Shown piece by piece: positions 1 to 11,255 of a stretch of 64,000 nucleotides of DNA (positions within the stretch are counted from its first letter, which is position 1; every line of letters begins with the position of its first letter). The notes beneath the pieces were generated by a model. It searched no databases and was not told the origin of the DNA. It saw nothing but the letters and a program-made list of their open reading frames with translations. Origin of the DNA: Dipteronia dyeriana (taxonomy: Eukaryota > Streptophyta > Magnoliopsida > Sapindales > Sapindaceae); the NCBI GenBank assembly GCA_032871835.1, contig CM065299.1:96424652-96488651 (forward strand), read 5' to 3'. A program made the position numbers and the translations under genes.

Positions 1-948
1 CAGTTACTAACTCTTTCACTCTACCCAACGAGCATTAATAGCGATTTTGGATCACTAGCCTTGTGCACTAACCACTTAGCCACAAGCTAACTCAACAATG
101 AAGAGATAATGGCAACCTAAGTGAATATGCAATAATATTCAATATGCAAAAAATGTTAGGTCAAGACATTCATGCTTATCTAGGATTAATAATGATAACT
201 AAAGCGAATCCTAGATATGAATGTTCTAAATGCAAAGGCAAGAAGAATTAGCTAGAAGGGTAAAAACGTCATAAATGCTAGCTATAACTAATTAATGCAT
301 TTCAACCAACAATCAATACACAAGCATGTCATAAAAGCAATTAATCACACAAGCAAGCAATTAATATGCAATAAAGACTAAAACCCTATGTATACATGTC
401 TTAGTAATGAAAACATAAAGTTTAGAACATTTAGAGAATACCTAGTCATGAAAAAACAAGAAACCCATGCTTGAAAGATGCTTGATGATTTGGATTTTAA
501 GGAAGGTTGAGTAAAAATGGCTTCTTGGAGCTTCTCTCTCAAAAGAACCTTATCTCTCTCTCAAAAATAGGTTAGGAAGCTCTAAAAATGAGTTGGGAAG
601 AAGATGGAACATTTATATGAAGCCTAGAGTGAAACTACATCGTTTTGGGCACAAGGCAACCAAAATTCGTCAGGACCGCTGGTTGTACCTCGTTCCAGGT
701 AAGTGTCCAGACCGCGGCACACAGAGCGGTGTATCGCCTAGACAACGCCGCTCTGTAGGTCGCTGTGCATGCAGCGTGCACAGACCGTGGTCTGGACAAC
801 ATGCATCCTCTGTGAAACTCCACTTGGGAGACCGTGGCGTATGTAACAAGCACAGACAGCGGTAGCCACAGCGTGCATCCTCTGTCAAACACCGATGTGC
901 AGGCCGCGGCGGGAGCACTGTACAGAGAGCGGTCTAGACCGTGGTAAA
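1..948 (-). repeat. LTR of a SIRE-like Copia element, left part (split by a nested insertion)
   Basis: This stretch matches, in the same orientation, the LTRs at 30587-32263 and 37289-38847. Shared landmarks include the text around the Copia insertion and a GC-rich block at about 680-945. The window opens about 310 bp inside the LTR, judged from its alignment with position 37600. A Tork-like Copia element inserted at 944-948 (GTAAA duplicated), and the LTR continues at 6307. It may be a solo LTR or the 5' LTR of an element lying to the left; the window edge hides this. Open frames here are incidental. Confidence 0.88.
944..948. repeat. Left target-site duplication GTAAA of the Tork-like Copia element
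   Basis: GTAAA here and again at 6302-6306 flank the element exactly, as expected of a Ty1-copia integrase (5-bp duplication). Confidence 0.92.
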
Positions 949-1575
949 TATTGGGATATGTGAAGCCAGAAACAGGTGAAGAAAACAATTCTGGCAGGTG
1001 GCGCGGCGGCGACCGGGCGGAGGCAGTGACCCAGACCGCGGTACACATAGCGAAGAATCACAGAGGATACATGCTATGCGTACTGTGTTGCAGACAAGGT
1101 GCACACACAGCGGTCTGTGGAACGGAGTTACACAGACGTGTTACGCGTTGTGGACCGCGGCCCAGGCATGTGCCTACACAGCGGTCTAGACCGCGGTAGT
1201 GAAGGGTTTCGCGAGAAATTGGAAATCCTACGTGCACAAGCAATTGGAATAGGAAATAAATTCCAATTAGGATTTTGACTAACCCTAGTGCTGCCATATA
1301 AATACCATCATTATTTGTACTTAAAAGGTAAGAAGAATAGAGCAGAAAAATAAGTGTGTAGTATGTGAGAAAATTGCTAGAGAGAGAGCAATTGTAGAGA
1401 GACTGAAAGAGAGACAGAGGGATTGTAATCAACTCTGAGATATAGTGGATTGAGTGCGGTGCGCTCCGTGGATGTAGGCAAATTGCTGAACCACGTAAAA
1501 TCTTTTGTGTCTTCTTTTATTATTGCTTTCTATTTGTGTTTAGATTTGTGTGATTACAATTTATTCTCCACAACA
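949..1575 (+). repeat. 5' LTR of the Tork-like Copia element
   Basis: This 627-bp LTR ends in CAACA. The expected first TG has become TA (949-950); the partner LTR starts with TG. A GC-rich cluster of GACCGCGGT-type motifs fills about 1030-1200. A TATA-like ATATAAATA occurs near 1297. Confidence 0.93.
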
Positions 1576-1577
1576 AT

Positions 1578-1589
1578 TGGTATCAGAGC
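1578..1589 (+). other. Primer-binding site (initiator tRNA-Met type)
   Basis: TGGTATCAGAGC starts three bases after the 5' LTR and matches the 3' end of plant initiator tRNA-Met, the usual primer for Ty1-copia reverse transcription. Confidence 0.93.
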
Positions 1590-1655
1590 TCCGGGTTGGG
1601 GCATATTATTCACACAAATCTAGGTTTTCTCGAGGTCATCGATTTCGTCGTAGAG

Positions 1656-2414
1656 ATGGGGTCAGAGAAGGAAACGCACAAGATTGAGAAATTCAATGGT
1701 TTGAATTTTAGCTTCTGGAAGATGCAGATGGAAGATTATCTGTACCAGAAGGATCTGCATTTGCCAATAAAAGAGAGACCAAAGGATATGACCGATGAAG
1801 ATTGGGAAAAGAAACGGAAACCGAAGAACATGGATGATGATGACTTTGAACTCCTGGACAGGAAAGCATTGGGAGCAATTCGTCTCAGTTTGACGAAGCA
1901 GGTCGCCTTCAACGTAAAAGATCAACAGACAACCAAAGATCTAATGGATACCCTATCATACCTATACGAACAGCCTTTTGCGGTAAGGAAAGTCCATCTT
2001 GTCAAGAAGTTATCAACCTTGAAGATGGCGGAGGATCAGAACTTTAAAGACTTTCTGAACCAGTTCAATGAAGTAAAGGACGGGTTATGTTCTTTATCTA
2101 TGGGGTTTGATGAGGAGTTTATGGCGGTGTTTCTACTCACCCAAATGCCAGAAAGTTGGAAGACGACATGCCAGTCGATTGCCAACTCGTTCGGGAAAGA
2201 AAAATTGAATCTTCAGCAGATTATAAACATGATCATGACGGAAGAGATCAGAATGCGTGAAGAGGGATCAAGGGCATCTACATCTTCAACATTGAGTTTG
2301 GAAGGTAGAGAAGGTAGAGGCAAAAATCGAAACACAAATCAACGGGGAAGATCAAAGTCTAGAGGTAAATCCAAACCAAGGAATCAGGCTAACTATTCGG
2401 GAAACCATCAATGA
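1656..2414 (+). pseudogene. gag polyprotein of the Tork-like Copia element
   Basis: This codes for the capsid/nucleocapsid part of the retrotransposon. The ATG at 1656 gives a start typical of these gags (KFNGLNFSFWKMQMEDYL near the N terminus), and the middle matches the gag/UBN2 retrotransposon family. It runs about 250 residues to a basic Arg/Lys/Ser-rich tail. A TGA at 2412-2414 stops it just before the zinc knuckle, whose CWNCGK half lies in the same frame immediately downstream. In this lineage gag and pol are normally one continuous frame, so the stop looks like damage. A frame open upstream of 1656 depends on a non-ATG start and was not used. Confidence 0.9.
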
Positions 2415-5400
2415 AACAAAAGGGATGCTGAATGCTGGAATTGTGGTAAGAATGTCCATCTCTCGTATGAGTGTAGATCTGAGAAGAAAGATAAGAGCAA
2501 GAGCAGTGCGAATTGTGTATCGGAGGAGTCAGATGACTGCCTTATCTGCTCGTTGGAAAGCAAGACGGAGTCATGGGTCTTGGATTCGGGAGCGTCATTC
2601 CATGCCACACCTCACAGGGAATTGCTCGAGAACTACGTCTCCAAAAATATGGGTAAAGTGTATATTGGTGACAATCAAGCATGCGACATGACCGGGAAGG
2701 GAGATGTGAAGATTCAACTGCAAGGGTCAGTTTGGAAGCTCAACAATGTGAGGCATATACCGGACTTAAGGAAGAATTTGATATCCATTGGGCAACTGGC
2801 ATCAGATGGTTTTGTGACGACTTTCACAGGTTACAAGTGGAAGATTTCAAAATGTGCATTGACAATCGCCCGAGGAAGTAAGAATGGGTCGCCTTACACA
2901 ACCACAGATGGATGTGGTTCAATCGCTATGGCGGAAAGCAAAGACGGTCCGAACTTATGGCATCAGAGATTTGGGCACATAAGTTCTCAAGGGTTGAAGT
3001 GTCTACATTCAAAAGGTAAGTTGCCAGATTTAAAATCCGTTAAGGTTGATTTCTGTGAAAGCTGCGTTCTAGGAAAACAGAAGCGAGTGAGCTTTAAAAG
3101 GACCACAATAACACCGGTAAAAAAGAAGTTGGAACTAGTGCACACCAGTATTTGGGGTCCAGCTTGAGTCTCATCAACCGGAGGTAAAACATACTTCGTC
3201 ACTTTCATTGACGACCATTCTAGAAAGGTATGGGTTTACTTTCTAAAATACAAGTCTAAGGTATTTGATGCTTTCAAGAGATGAAAAGCCAGGGTTGAGA
3301 ATGAGACAGGTTTGAAGATCAAAAAGCTGTATTCAGACAATGGTGGAGAATATGAAGACAATGAGTTCAAGAGGTTTTGCTACCAAAATGGGATAAAGCT
3401 CAGTAGAACGGTTCCTGACGGATGAACAGAACATTGATTGAGAGAGCCAGAAGCATGAGGCTACACTCAGGGTTGCCAAAACAGTTCTGGGCAGAAGCAG
3501 TCAATACAGCAGCATATTTGATCAACAGAGGACCATCAAAGCCCTTGGACCTCGCTATACCAGAAGAGATCTGGAATGGGAAAGAGATAAAAAATTCTCA
3601 CTTTAAAGTATTTGGGTGTGTTTCTTATGTACATGTAGGTGATCATGCGCGGAATAAGCTAGACGCCAAGTCAATAAAGTGTACTTTGGTGGGCTATGGA
3701 GAGGATGAATTTGGTTACAAGTTGTGGGATGACCAAAACCGTAAGATGATCAGAAGTGGAGATGTTGTCTTCAATGAAAAGGTCATGTACAAAGACAGAA
3801 ACACACAGATGTCTGAGCCGGAAGTGTCAGAATTTTTTGGACCGAATGATGTACAGGATAGAGAGATCATGGAACATATCAAACAGAATGATGAAGAGCA
3901 AGGTGTGCAGCCCCAGGTACAAGAACCAATCCCACCTAGAGATGTTCTAATAACACATGTCCAGAATACATTAAGAAGATCAACTCGAACTCGTATACCA
4001 AATAGGAAATACTTGCACTACATGCTGCTGACAGATGCAGGAGAACCTGAGTTCTATGATGAAGCTTGTCAGGGAGAAGATGCGAGCAAGTGGGAGCTTG
4101 CAATGAAGGATGAGATGGAGTCGTTGGCATCTAACCAAACTTGGGAGTTAACCAAGTTGCCTGAAGGAAAGAAAGTCCTACAGAATAAGTGGATGTATCG
4201 GATCAAGGAGGAACATGACGGTTCCAAGAGATACAAGGCACGACTTGTAGTCAAAGGTTTCCAACAAATTGAAGGTATCGACTACTCTGAAATTTTTTCT
4301 CCTGTTGTTAAACTAACTACGATCCGGTTAGTATTAAGTATTGTTACAGCAAAAGGGTTATATCTGGAGCAGTTAGATGTGAAGACTGCCTTTCTTCATG
4401 GAGATTTGAAGGAAGAGATATACATGAAGCAACCAGAGGGGTTTACGGAAAATAGCAAGGAAGATTTGGTATGCAAGTTGACGAAGAGCTTGTATGGTTT
4501 AAAACAAGCTCCCTAACAGTGGTACAAGAAGTTCGATGGGTTCATGCAAAGGAATGACTACTTGAGATGCAATGCTGACCACTGCTGCTACTTCAAAAAG
4601 ATTAAGTCCAGCTTTATAATATTGCTATTTTATGTTGATGACATGTTAGTAGCTGGTGCAGACTTAGAAGAGATAAATAATTTGAAGAAGCAACTTTCGA
4701 GTGAATTCAAGATGAAAGATTTAGGTCTAGCAAAGCAAATTCTTGGAATGAGGATTAGCAGAAACGAACATGAAGGTATATTGAAGCTTTCACAAGCAGA
4801 GTACGTTCGAAAGGTGTTACAGAGATTCAACATGGAAAATGCTAAACCAGTAAGAACACCTCTAGCTAGTCACTTCAAGTTGTCTAAGGATCAGAGTCCG
4901 AAGACGGAAGAAGAGAAAGACCTCATGGCTAAATTTCCTTACGCTTCAGCCATTGGAAGTCTAATGTATGCCATGACTTGCACAAGACCTGACATTTCCC
5001 AAGCAGTGGGAGTTGTGAGCCGTTACATGTCCAATCCGGGCAAGCCTCACTGGGAGGCCGTGAAATGAATCCTAAGATACCTACAAGGTACAACAGAAAA
5101 GTGTCTAACCTTCAAGAGATATGAACTCAAGCTGGAAGGTTTTGTGGATTCAGATTTTACCGGAGAAGTGGATCATAGAAGAAGTACCACCATATATGTG
5201 TTTATAATTACAGGTACTGCAGTTAGTTGGGTGTCTCAGTTGCAGAAGATAGTGACAATCTCTACAACTGAAGCTGAATATGTGGCTGTGACAGAAGCAA
5301 GTAAGAAACTGATATGGTTACAAGGGTTGTTAGCAGAGTTGGGATTCGATCAGGTGATGAATGTGTTCTATAGTGACAGTCAAAGTGCAATACACTTGGC

Positions 5401-5593
5401 CAAGAATTCAGCGTTCCATTCTAGGACCAAGCATATAGACCTGCGCTACCACTTTATTCGATCGTTAATTGAAGAAGGGGTGTTGAAGCTAGTGAAGATT
5501 GCAGGAACTAAGAATCCAACTGACATGTTAACCAAGCCAGTCACTACTGAAAAACTGGAGTTGTGCTCAACTTCAGTTGGTCTTCAAGAGTAA
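2415..5593 (+). pseudogene. pol polyprotein of the Tork-like Copia element, broken
   Basis: In order: zinc-knuckle half (CWNCGK), aspartic protease (VLDSGASFHATPH, about 2580), GAG-pre-integrase (LWHQRFGH, about 2955), integrase core (TFIDDHS, then SDNGGEYED), reverse transcriptase (DVKTAFLHGDL about 4375; YVDDM about 4630) and RNase H (STTEAEY about 5262; SRTKHIDLRYHFIR about 5430). In-frame stops occur at 3165, about 3282, 4514 and 5066. Near 3415 a short deletion shifts the frame and removes the usual NGVAER segment, which holds the third catalytic acid of integrase. The protein is therefore dead at several steps. The last stop, 5591-5593, lies about 80 bp before the polypurine tract. Confidence 0.93.
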
Positions 5594-5675
5594 AGACATG
5601 GGGGATGAGCGCACCGTAATTTATCCACTAAGTCATCAAGGAAGGATGGAGAATGCCTATTGAGTTTTAGTCTTC

Positions 5676-5686
5676 AAGTGGGAGAT
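5676..5686 (+). other. Polypurine tract
   Basis: AAGTGGGAGAT lies directly against the 3' LTR and is the expected plus-strand primer of the element. Confidence 0.88.
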
Positions 5687-6301
5687 TGTTGGGATATGTA
5701 AAGCCAGAAACAGGTGAAGAAAACAATTCTGGCAGGTGGCGCGGCGGAGGCAGTGATCCAGACCGCGGCACACACAGCGAAGAATCATAGAGGATACATG
5801 TTGTGCGTACTGCATCACATACAAGGTGCACACACCGCGGTCTGTGGATTGGAGTTTCACAGAGGTGTTACGCGTTGTGGACCGCGGCGCAGGCATGTGC
5901 CTATACAGCGGTCCAGACCGCGGTAGTGACGGGTTTCGCGAGAAATTGGAAATCCTGTGTGCACAAGCAATTGGAATAGGAAATAAATTCCAATTAGGAT
6001 TTTGACTAACCCTAGTGCTCCCATATAAATACCACCATTATTTATACTTAAAAGGTGAGAAGAATAGAGCAGAAAAATAAGTGCGTAGTGTGTGAGAAAA
6101 TTGCTAGAGAGAGAGCAATTGTAGAGAGACTGAAAGAGAGACAGAGGGATTGTAATCAACTCTGAGATATAGTGGATTAGTGCGGTGCGCTCCGTGGATG
6201 TAGGCAAATTGCTGAACCACGTAAAATCTTTTGTGTCTTCTTTTATTATTGCTTTTTATTTGTGTTTAGATTTGTGTGATTGCAATTTCTTCTCCACAAC
6301 A
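5687..6301 (+). repeat. 3' LTR of the Tork-like Copia element
   Basis: This 615-bp LTR starts with TG and ends with CA. It repeats the 5' LTR apart from a short indel in the GC-rich block and scattered changes. GTAAA follows at 6302-6306. Confidence 0.94.
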
Positions 6302-6591
6302 GTAAAAAGGAAAAAATCTTCTCTTTTTAAGACACAAACATACATTCAACACTCAAATAAAAACAAGACATACAAGGCACTCAAGCAAATAGGCATGCAA
6401 GCAAGATAATTAAAATAAAATGCATGAGTGTGAGTGTGTGCATTAAATCTCTTCAATGAAGTTAAGCAAGTGATTTTACCTTTGATGCTTGAAAGAGGAC
6501 TTGCGCAATGATGACCTAAATTACCCTTACATATTGATCCCAAAATGTGGTTTTCAATGAAATGATTCAATCAAAAATCGAGGAACTTACA
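6302..6591 (-). repeat. LTR of the SIRE-like Copia family, right part
   Basis: This is the continuation of the LTR interrupted at 948. It aligns with about 31975-32263 and about 38570-38847 and ends with the same GAACTTACA terminus at 6591. The following bases are not the internal region of that family, so this is either a solo LTR or the outer edge of an element extending left. It abuts a decayed MULE, probably its insertion target. Confidence 0.88.
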
Positions 6592-6619
6592 AATGTTGAT
6601 AGTGATGGTTGTGGCCATG

Positions 6620-7740
6620 ATAGATGAGGTTTCTCCAGTCCCTCGGCCCTGGATAATTCCCGGTACAAAGAAGTACTCAATCCAAACTATTAACAATAAT
6701 GAACTATTGCCTTTTAATGGTCGCTTTTATAAAGGTAAGATTTATTCTACCAAACAGAAGCTGCAATGAGATTTGAGTTCAGAATCAAGAGGTCTGATAA
6801 AGAGAGATTCAAAGTAGGTTGTAAGAGTGACAATTGTGTCTTCAAGTTAGGTACAAGGAAAATGTGTGAGGGAGAGTTTTGGTTGATTCAAAAATATATC
6901 AAGGAACACAGTTGCACCATTTACGGGTTCCATGCTCGATTTCGATAAGCTAGTGCTTGGGTTATTGGTGAATTGTATTCTACAAATCTTCAGGTGAATG
7001 ACATAACTTTAAAACCCAAAGATATAATGATAGAGATGTAGTTAGACTATGGTCTCCAAATTCTTCATAATAAGGCTTGTCGAGTGAGGGATTATGCCAA
7101 ATCGATTGTATTCGGACTAATGGCCGTGTCGTTCCAATAGATTCTATCATATTTGTATAAGTTTGAGCGAGAAAACCCTAGCATTGTTACAACTTTATTG
7201 TTTAATACTCGTAATCAGTTTAGATACTGCTTCTTCGCATACGGTGCATGTCTTCTTTGGTTTCGTGCGAGTATAAGACATGGTGTTGCTATTGATGGGA
7301 CTCATCTGAAGGGATGATTACGGGGTATATTGTTTGTTGATGTATGTAAAGATGCTAATGAGCAAGTGTATCCATTAGCCTTTGGCATTGGTCAGAAGGA
7401 AAGTAGAAAGTTGTGAAATTGGTTTTTGAAACAATTGCGTAAGTGCATCGGATATGCTAAAGGATATATGTTCATATCCGATCAGCATAAAAGGATTGCA
7501 AAGGTAATGAAAATTGTACATCCCAATGCCTCACATGCTCTATGTGGCTTCCATATGGTAATGGATATCAAGAATCGTTCAAAAGGGAAGATTTTATGGG
7601 AATTTTTAAGCACGCATCCAAGTGTTTAAAGGAGTCTGAGTTTATGGAGGAAATGAATCAACTCCAACGGGTGCATCCAGAGGCATACGGCTATCTTATG
7701 AAAATTGGGAAGGAAAATGGTCACGTACTTACTCTCTGAA
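6620..7740 (+). pseudogene. Mutator-like (MULE) transposase, decayed
   Basis: Translating through stops shows the usual order of a plant MuDR/MULE transposase. First comes the N-terminal domain (KGKIYSTKQ; FRIKRSDKERFKVGCKSDNC; FWLIQKYIKEHSC; ASAWVIG). Then comes the DDE/MULE core, with AIDGTHLKG about 7290 and VYPLAFGI about 7370, followed by FISDQHKRIAKVMK about 7470 and ASHALCGFHM about 7530. At least five stops and a frame change near 7620 make it a pseudogene. Faint C-terminal similarity may reach about 7850. I see no terminal inverted repeats at its edges; the left side is cut by the LTR at 6591. Confidence 0.87.
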
Positions 7741-8615
7741 ATGAAGATACGCGATGTTGACATATGACATCACAGAATGCTTAAACTCATGTCTATGACA
7801 TGCACGTCAGATGCCTATGACTTTTGATCGAGTTCATTCGGGATATGATGTAAAATTGGTTCCACGATCGTCGAAATCATGCAGACACTTTACGTTCACA
7901 ATTTGTCACATCTTATTATCATGTGATATTGATCATACAAATAAACAATACCAATGTAATTTCATACCACATAGCAATATAGCATAAAGATGAATACTAA
8001 AAGCATGATGCGTTGCAGGATTTAATGCTGAGATAATATCAGCATCACTGTCTCCAATTTTTATCATTGTACATATTTTTTATCTACGTTCGTGTAATTT
8101 ATTTTCGAAAGTCACCCATATTATACTCACAATTAGTCACATCCTATCATGTGATGATTATACAGGTAAACAATCTCATGTATTTCATGTCACATGTAAT
8201 AGAGATGAATACTAGATGAATACTAAAGGGGTACATGATGTGTCGTGTGCGGTGTACGCTTGTAATGTTGTAGTAAATTAAAGCTCCTCTCTGAGTTTCA
8301 AAAATGATTATTATCGCATATTCATCGTTCATCATATTATTCTTTTTAAAGAAAAAAACTATCCGAATATCAAATATGCTTTTTATGTCCGATTAGACAA
8401 TTAGTTCCTACAGCTGTAGAATTATACTAAGCGGTAATATGGTCATGATTTGACGACATATTTCTAGGGTCTGAGTCCACTAACTGTTACATGCTTTTTT
8501 CCCTCTCTAATTTGACTTAATAAAAGTAAGAACAAACTTGAATTTATTTATTTATAATCAATTTTAAATATTTGATTCATGATCAATAATACATGAGGTG
8601 TTTGGTAAACACTAT

Positions 8616-8699
8616 ATAATCAATTTATTTTATAATATACTTTTTCAATAAATAGCTATTGAGAAGTTGAAAAAGTATATTATTAAATATATTGATTAT
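8616..8699. repeat. Long hairpin in tandem unit 1
   Basis: The 84-bp segment from ATAATCAA to TTGATTAT is a near-perfect inverted repeat with a short AT loop. Equivalent hairpins occur in units 2 and 3. It follows GGTGTTTGGTAAACAC. Confidence 0.75.
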
Positions 8700-9526
8700 G
8701 AAGTCTCACAATTAGTCACATTATGCATATTTTTTATCACCATCTATGATTTTCATCATTATGCATATTTTTTATCTACGTTCGTGTATTTTATTTTCAA
8801 AAGTCACCCATATTATATTCACAATTAATCACATACTATCATGTGATGATCATATAGGTAAAAAACCCCATGTATTTTATTTTACAAGCAATATAGCATA
8901 AAGATGAATATTAAAAGGGTGCATGATGCGTTGCGTGTGTTGTACACTTGTACAGTTGGTTATAAAGTATCACTATCTCTGATTTTCAGCATTATTCATA
9001 TTTTGCATCCACATTCTTGAAAGTAATTTAAAAAGTCATCCATATTATACTCACAATTAGTCTCATCCTATCATGTGATGATCAAAAGGTAAACAATCCC
9101 ATGTATTTCGTATCACATACAATAAAGATAAATACTAAAATTGTGCATGATGTGTTGCATGCGTTATACACTTCTACTGTTGTAGCAAATTAAAGCACTT
9201 CTATGAGTTATGAAAATGATTATTATTGCATATTCATCATTCATCAAATTATTTTTTTGAAAAGAGAAAAACTATCTAAATATCACATATGTTTTTTGTG
9301 TCCGATTAGACGATTAGTTTCTACAGGTGCATAATTATACTAAGCGGCAATGTAGTCATGATTTGATGACATATTTTCAGAGTCTAAGCACACTAACTAT
9401 TAAATGTTTTTTCCCCTACAATTTGGCTTAATGAAAGTAAGAAAAAACTTATATTTATTTATTTCTAATTAATTTTAATCCTTGGATTCATGATCTAGAA
9501 TACATGAGGTGTTTGGTAAACACTTC

Positions 9527-9610
9527 ATAATCAACTTATTTAATAATATACTTTTCCGATAAACAACTTTTAAAAAGTTGGAAAAATATATAGTTAAATA
9601 AGTTGATTAT
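9527..9610. repeat. Long hairpin in tandem unit 2
   Basis: This is the same inverted repeat as in unit 1, with arms starting ATAATCAACTTATTT and ending AAATAAGTTGATTAT. The pair C9535:G9602 here corresponds to T8624:A8691 in unit 1. Confidence 0.75.
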
Positions 9611-10437
9611 GACGTCTCACGATTAGTCACATTGTACACAATTTTTATCACTTTCCGATTTTCATCATTATGCATATTTTTTTATCTACGTTTGTGTAAT
9701 TTATTTTCAAAAATCTCCTATATTATACTCATAATTAGTCACATCCTATCATGTGATGATCATATAGGTAAACAACCTCATGTATTTTATTTTACATAGC
9801 AATATAGTATAAAGATGAATATTAAAAGGGTGCATGATGTGTTGTGTGTGTTGTACATTTGTACTGTTGATTATAAAGTATCACCGTTTCTGATTTTCAT
9901 CATTATACATATTTTTTATCCACGTTCGTGAAATTTATTTTAAAAAATCACACATATTATACTCACAACTAGTCCCATCCTGTGATGATCATACAGATAA
10001 ACTATCCCACGTATTTCATGTCACATAACATAAAGATGAATACTAAAAGGGTGTATGATGTGTTGCGTTTGTTTGTACACTTGTACTGTTGTAGCAAATT
10101 AAAGCTCTTCTGAGTTGCAAAAAAGATTATTATTGCATATTCATCGTTCATCAGATTATTATTTTTTTTAACGAAAAAACTATCCAAATATCAAATATGC
10201 TTTTTGTGTTCAAATAGATGATTAGTTTCTACAGCTGCAAAATTATACTAAGCGATAATGCGGTCATGATTTGATGATATATTTTCAGAGTCTGAGCCCA
10301 CTAACTGTTAAATGCTTTTTTTCTCCCTCCATTTTGACGTAATGAAAGTAAGAACAAACTTGTATCTATTTAATTTTAATTAATTTTAATTATTGGACTC
10401 ATGATCTAGAATATATGAGTTGCTTGGTAAACACTTC

Positions 10438-10520
10438 AGAATCAACTTATTTATTAATATACTTTTCCAGTAAACGATTTTTTAGAAGTTGTAAAAGTAT
10501 TTATTAAATATGTTTATTAT
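10438..10520. repeat. Long hairpin in tandem unit 3
   Basis: Same position in the third unit. It is more decayed, with mismatches near the base, but the C10446:G10512 pair is kept. Confidence 0.6.
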
Positions 10521-10980
10521 AAAGTGTCACAGTCAGTCACATTATACATATTCTTTTTATCACCGTCTCTGATTTTCATCATTATGTATATTTTTTATCC
10601 ACATTTGTATAATTTATTTTCAATAGTCACTCAAATTATACTCACAATTTGTCATATCCTATCATGTGATGATCATACATGTAAACAATCCCAGGTATTT
10701 CATGTCACATAGCATAAAGATATATACTAAAAGGGTGCATGATGTGTTGTGTGTAAAGGTGTAAAAATTGAGTGGCCCGGTCTGGCCAGATCTGTTTTCG
10801 GAAACGGGCTGGGCCTGGCTATGCGTGTCGGACCAGGCCCGGCCAGTTTTCGAAAACGGAGGCAGCACGGCACGCCGGCCTACCTCAGACAGACCGTGCC
10901 AGGCCGGTCCGTGTGCCTGGTCTGGCTGGCCTAGCCAGGTCCATAATCATTTTTCAAATTAAGTTTGTTTGGTTTTACGG

Positions 10981-11036
10981 TTTAGGGTTTAGGGTTTAGG
11001 GTTTAGGGTTTAGGGTTTAGGGTTTAGGGTTTAGGA
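10981..11036 (+). repeat. Interstitial telomere-type repeat (TTTAGGG) x7 plus one variant
   Basis: Seven perfect tandem TTTAGGG units are followed by TTTAGGA, about 225 bp inside the left hAT terminus. TTTAGGG is the standard plant telomere unit. Confidence 0.97.
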
Positions 11037-11255
11037 TTTGAAATCCAAAAATGAATAAAGAAAACGAATAAATTTTTATGTATTTAATTATTTTTCACTT
11101 ATGGAATTCAGTATTACATATTTACATGATTGCCTCATTAAAAACCTTACAAACAAAAACCCAGTGGGATAAAAACTTGGTAAGGGAAAAAGAGTGCAAC
11201 CATATTACAACGTACAAGTAAATAATAAATACATATGTAAAAGTATAACCTAATT

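Larger units (their letters stand above)
949..6301 (+). mobile_element. Tnt1/Tork-like Ty1-copia retrotransposon, complete but inactive
   Basis: This 5.35 kb element has two LTRs (949-1575 and 5687-6301), a tRNA-Met primer site at 1578-1589, gag and pol in the order protease, integrase, reverse transcriptase, RNase H, and a polypurine tract at 5676-5686. The 5-bp duplication GTAAA flanks it. The order and the motifs place it in Ty1-copia, and the gag and pol text looks Tork/Tnt1-like. Several in-frame stops and a deletion in integrase make it non-functional. The two LTRs differ by an 11-12 bp indel near the start plus scattered substitutions, so the insertion is not very recent. It sits inside an LTR of another Copia family and is therefore younger than that LTR. 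Confidence 0.95.
7885..10745 (+). repeat. Higher-order tandem array, period about 914 bp, three copies
   Basis: The landmark AAAAACTATCC (with variants) recurs at 8353, 9267 and 10182, spacing 914 and 915 bp. A second landmark, CACAATTAGTCAC...ATCATGTGATGATCAT, recurs twice per unit (8128/8820, 9050/9728, 9962/10640), so each unit is itself built from a duplicated block. A partial first unit begins near 7885. The array is AT-rich and shows no coding capacity. It is interrupted by the hAT element at 10754 and resumes at 17360-17405. Origin is unknown; it could be the expanded end of the adjacent MULE or a local satellite. Confidence 0.85.

Noticed and set aside
593..1199. Cys/Arg-rich open frames in the GC-rich LTR block
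   Set aside because: They lie in LTRs, occur in all frames and are not kept between LTR copies.
6592..6620. Second LTR or internal region of a SIRE-like element after 6591
   Set aside because: The sequence changes at once to MULE-like text; no polypurine tract or primer site follows.
10749..10999. GC-rich open frames near the hAT left end
   Set aside because: They cover the subterminal GGCC repeats and telomere tract; some start at GTG and none has a domain.
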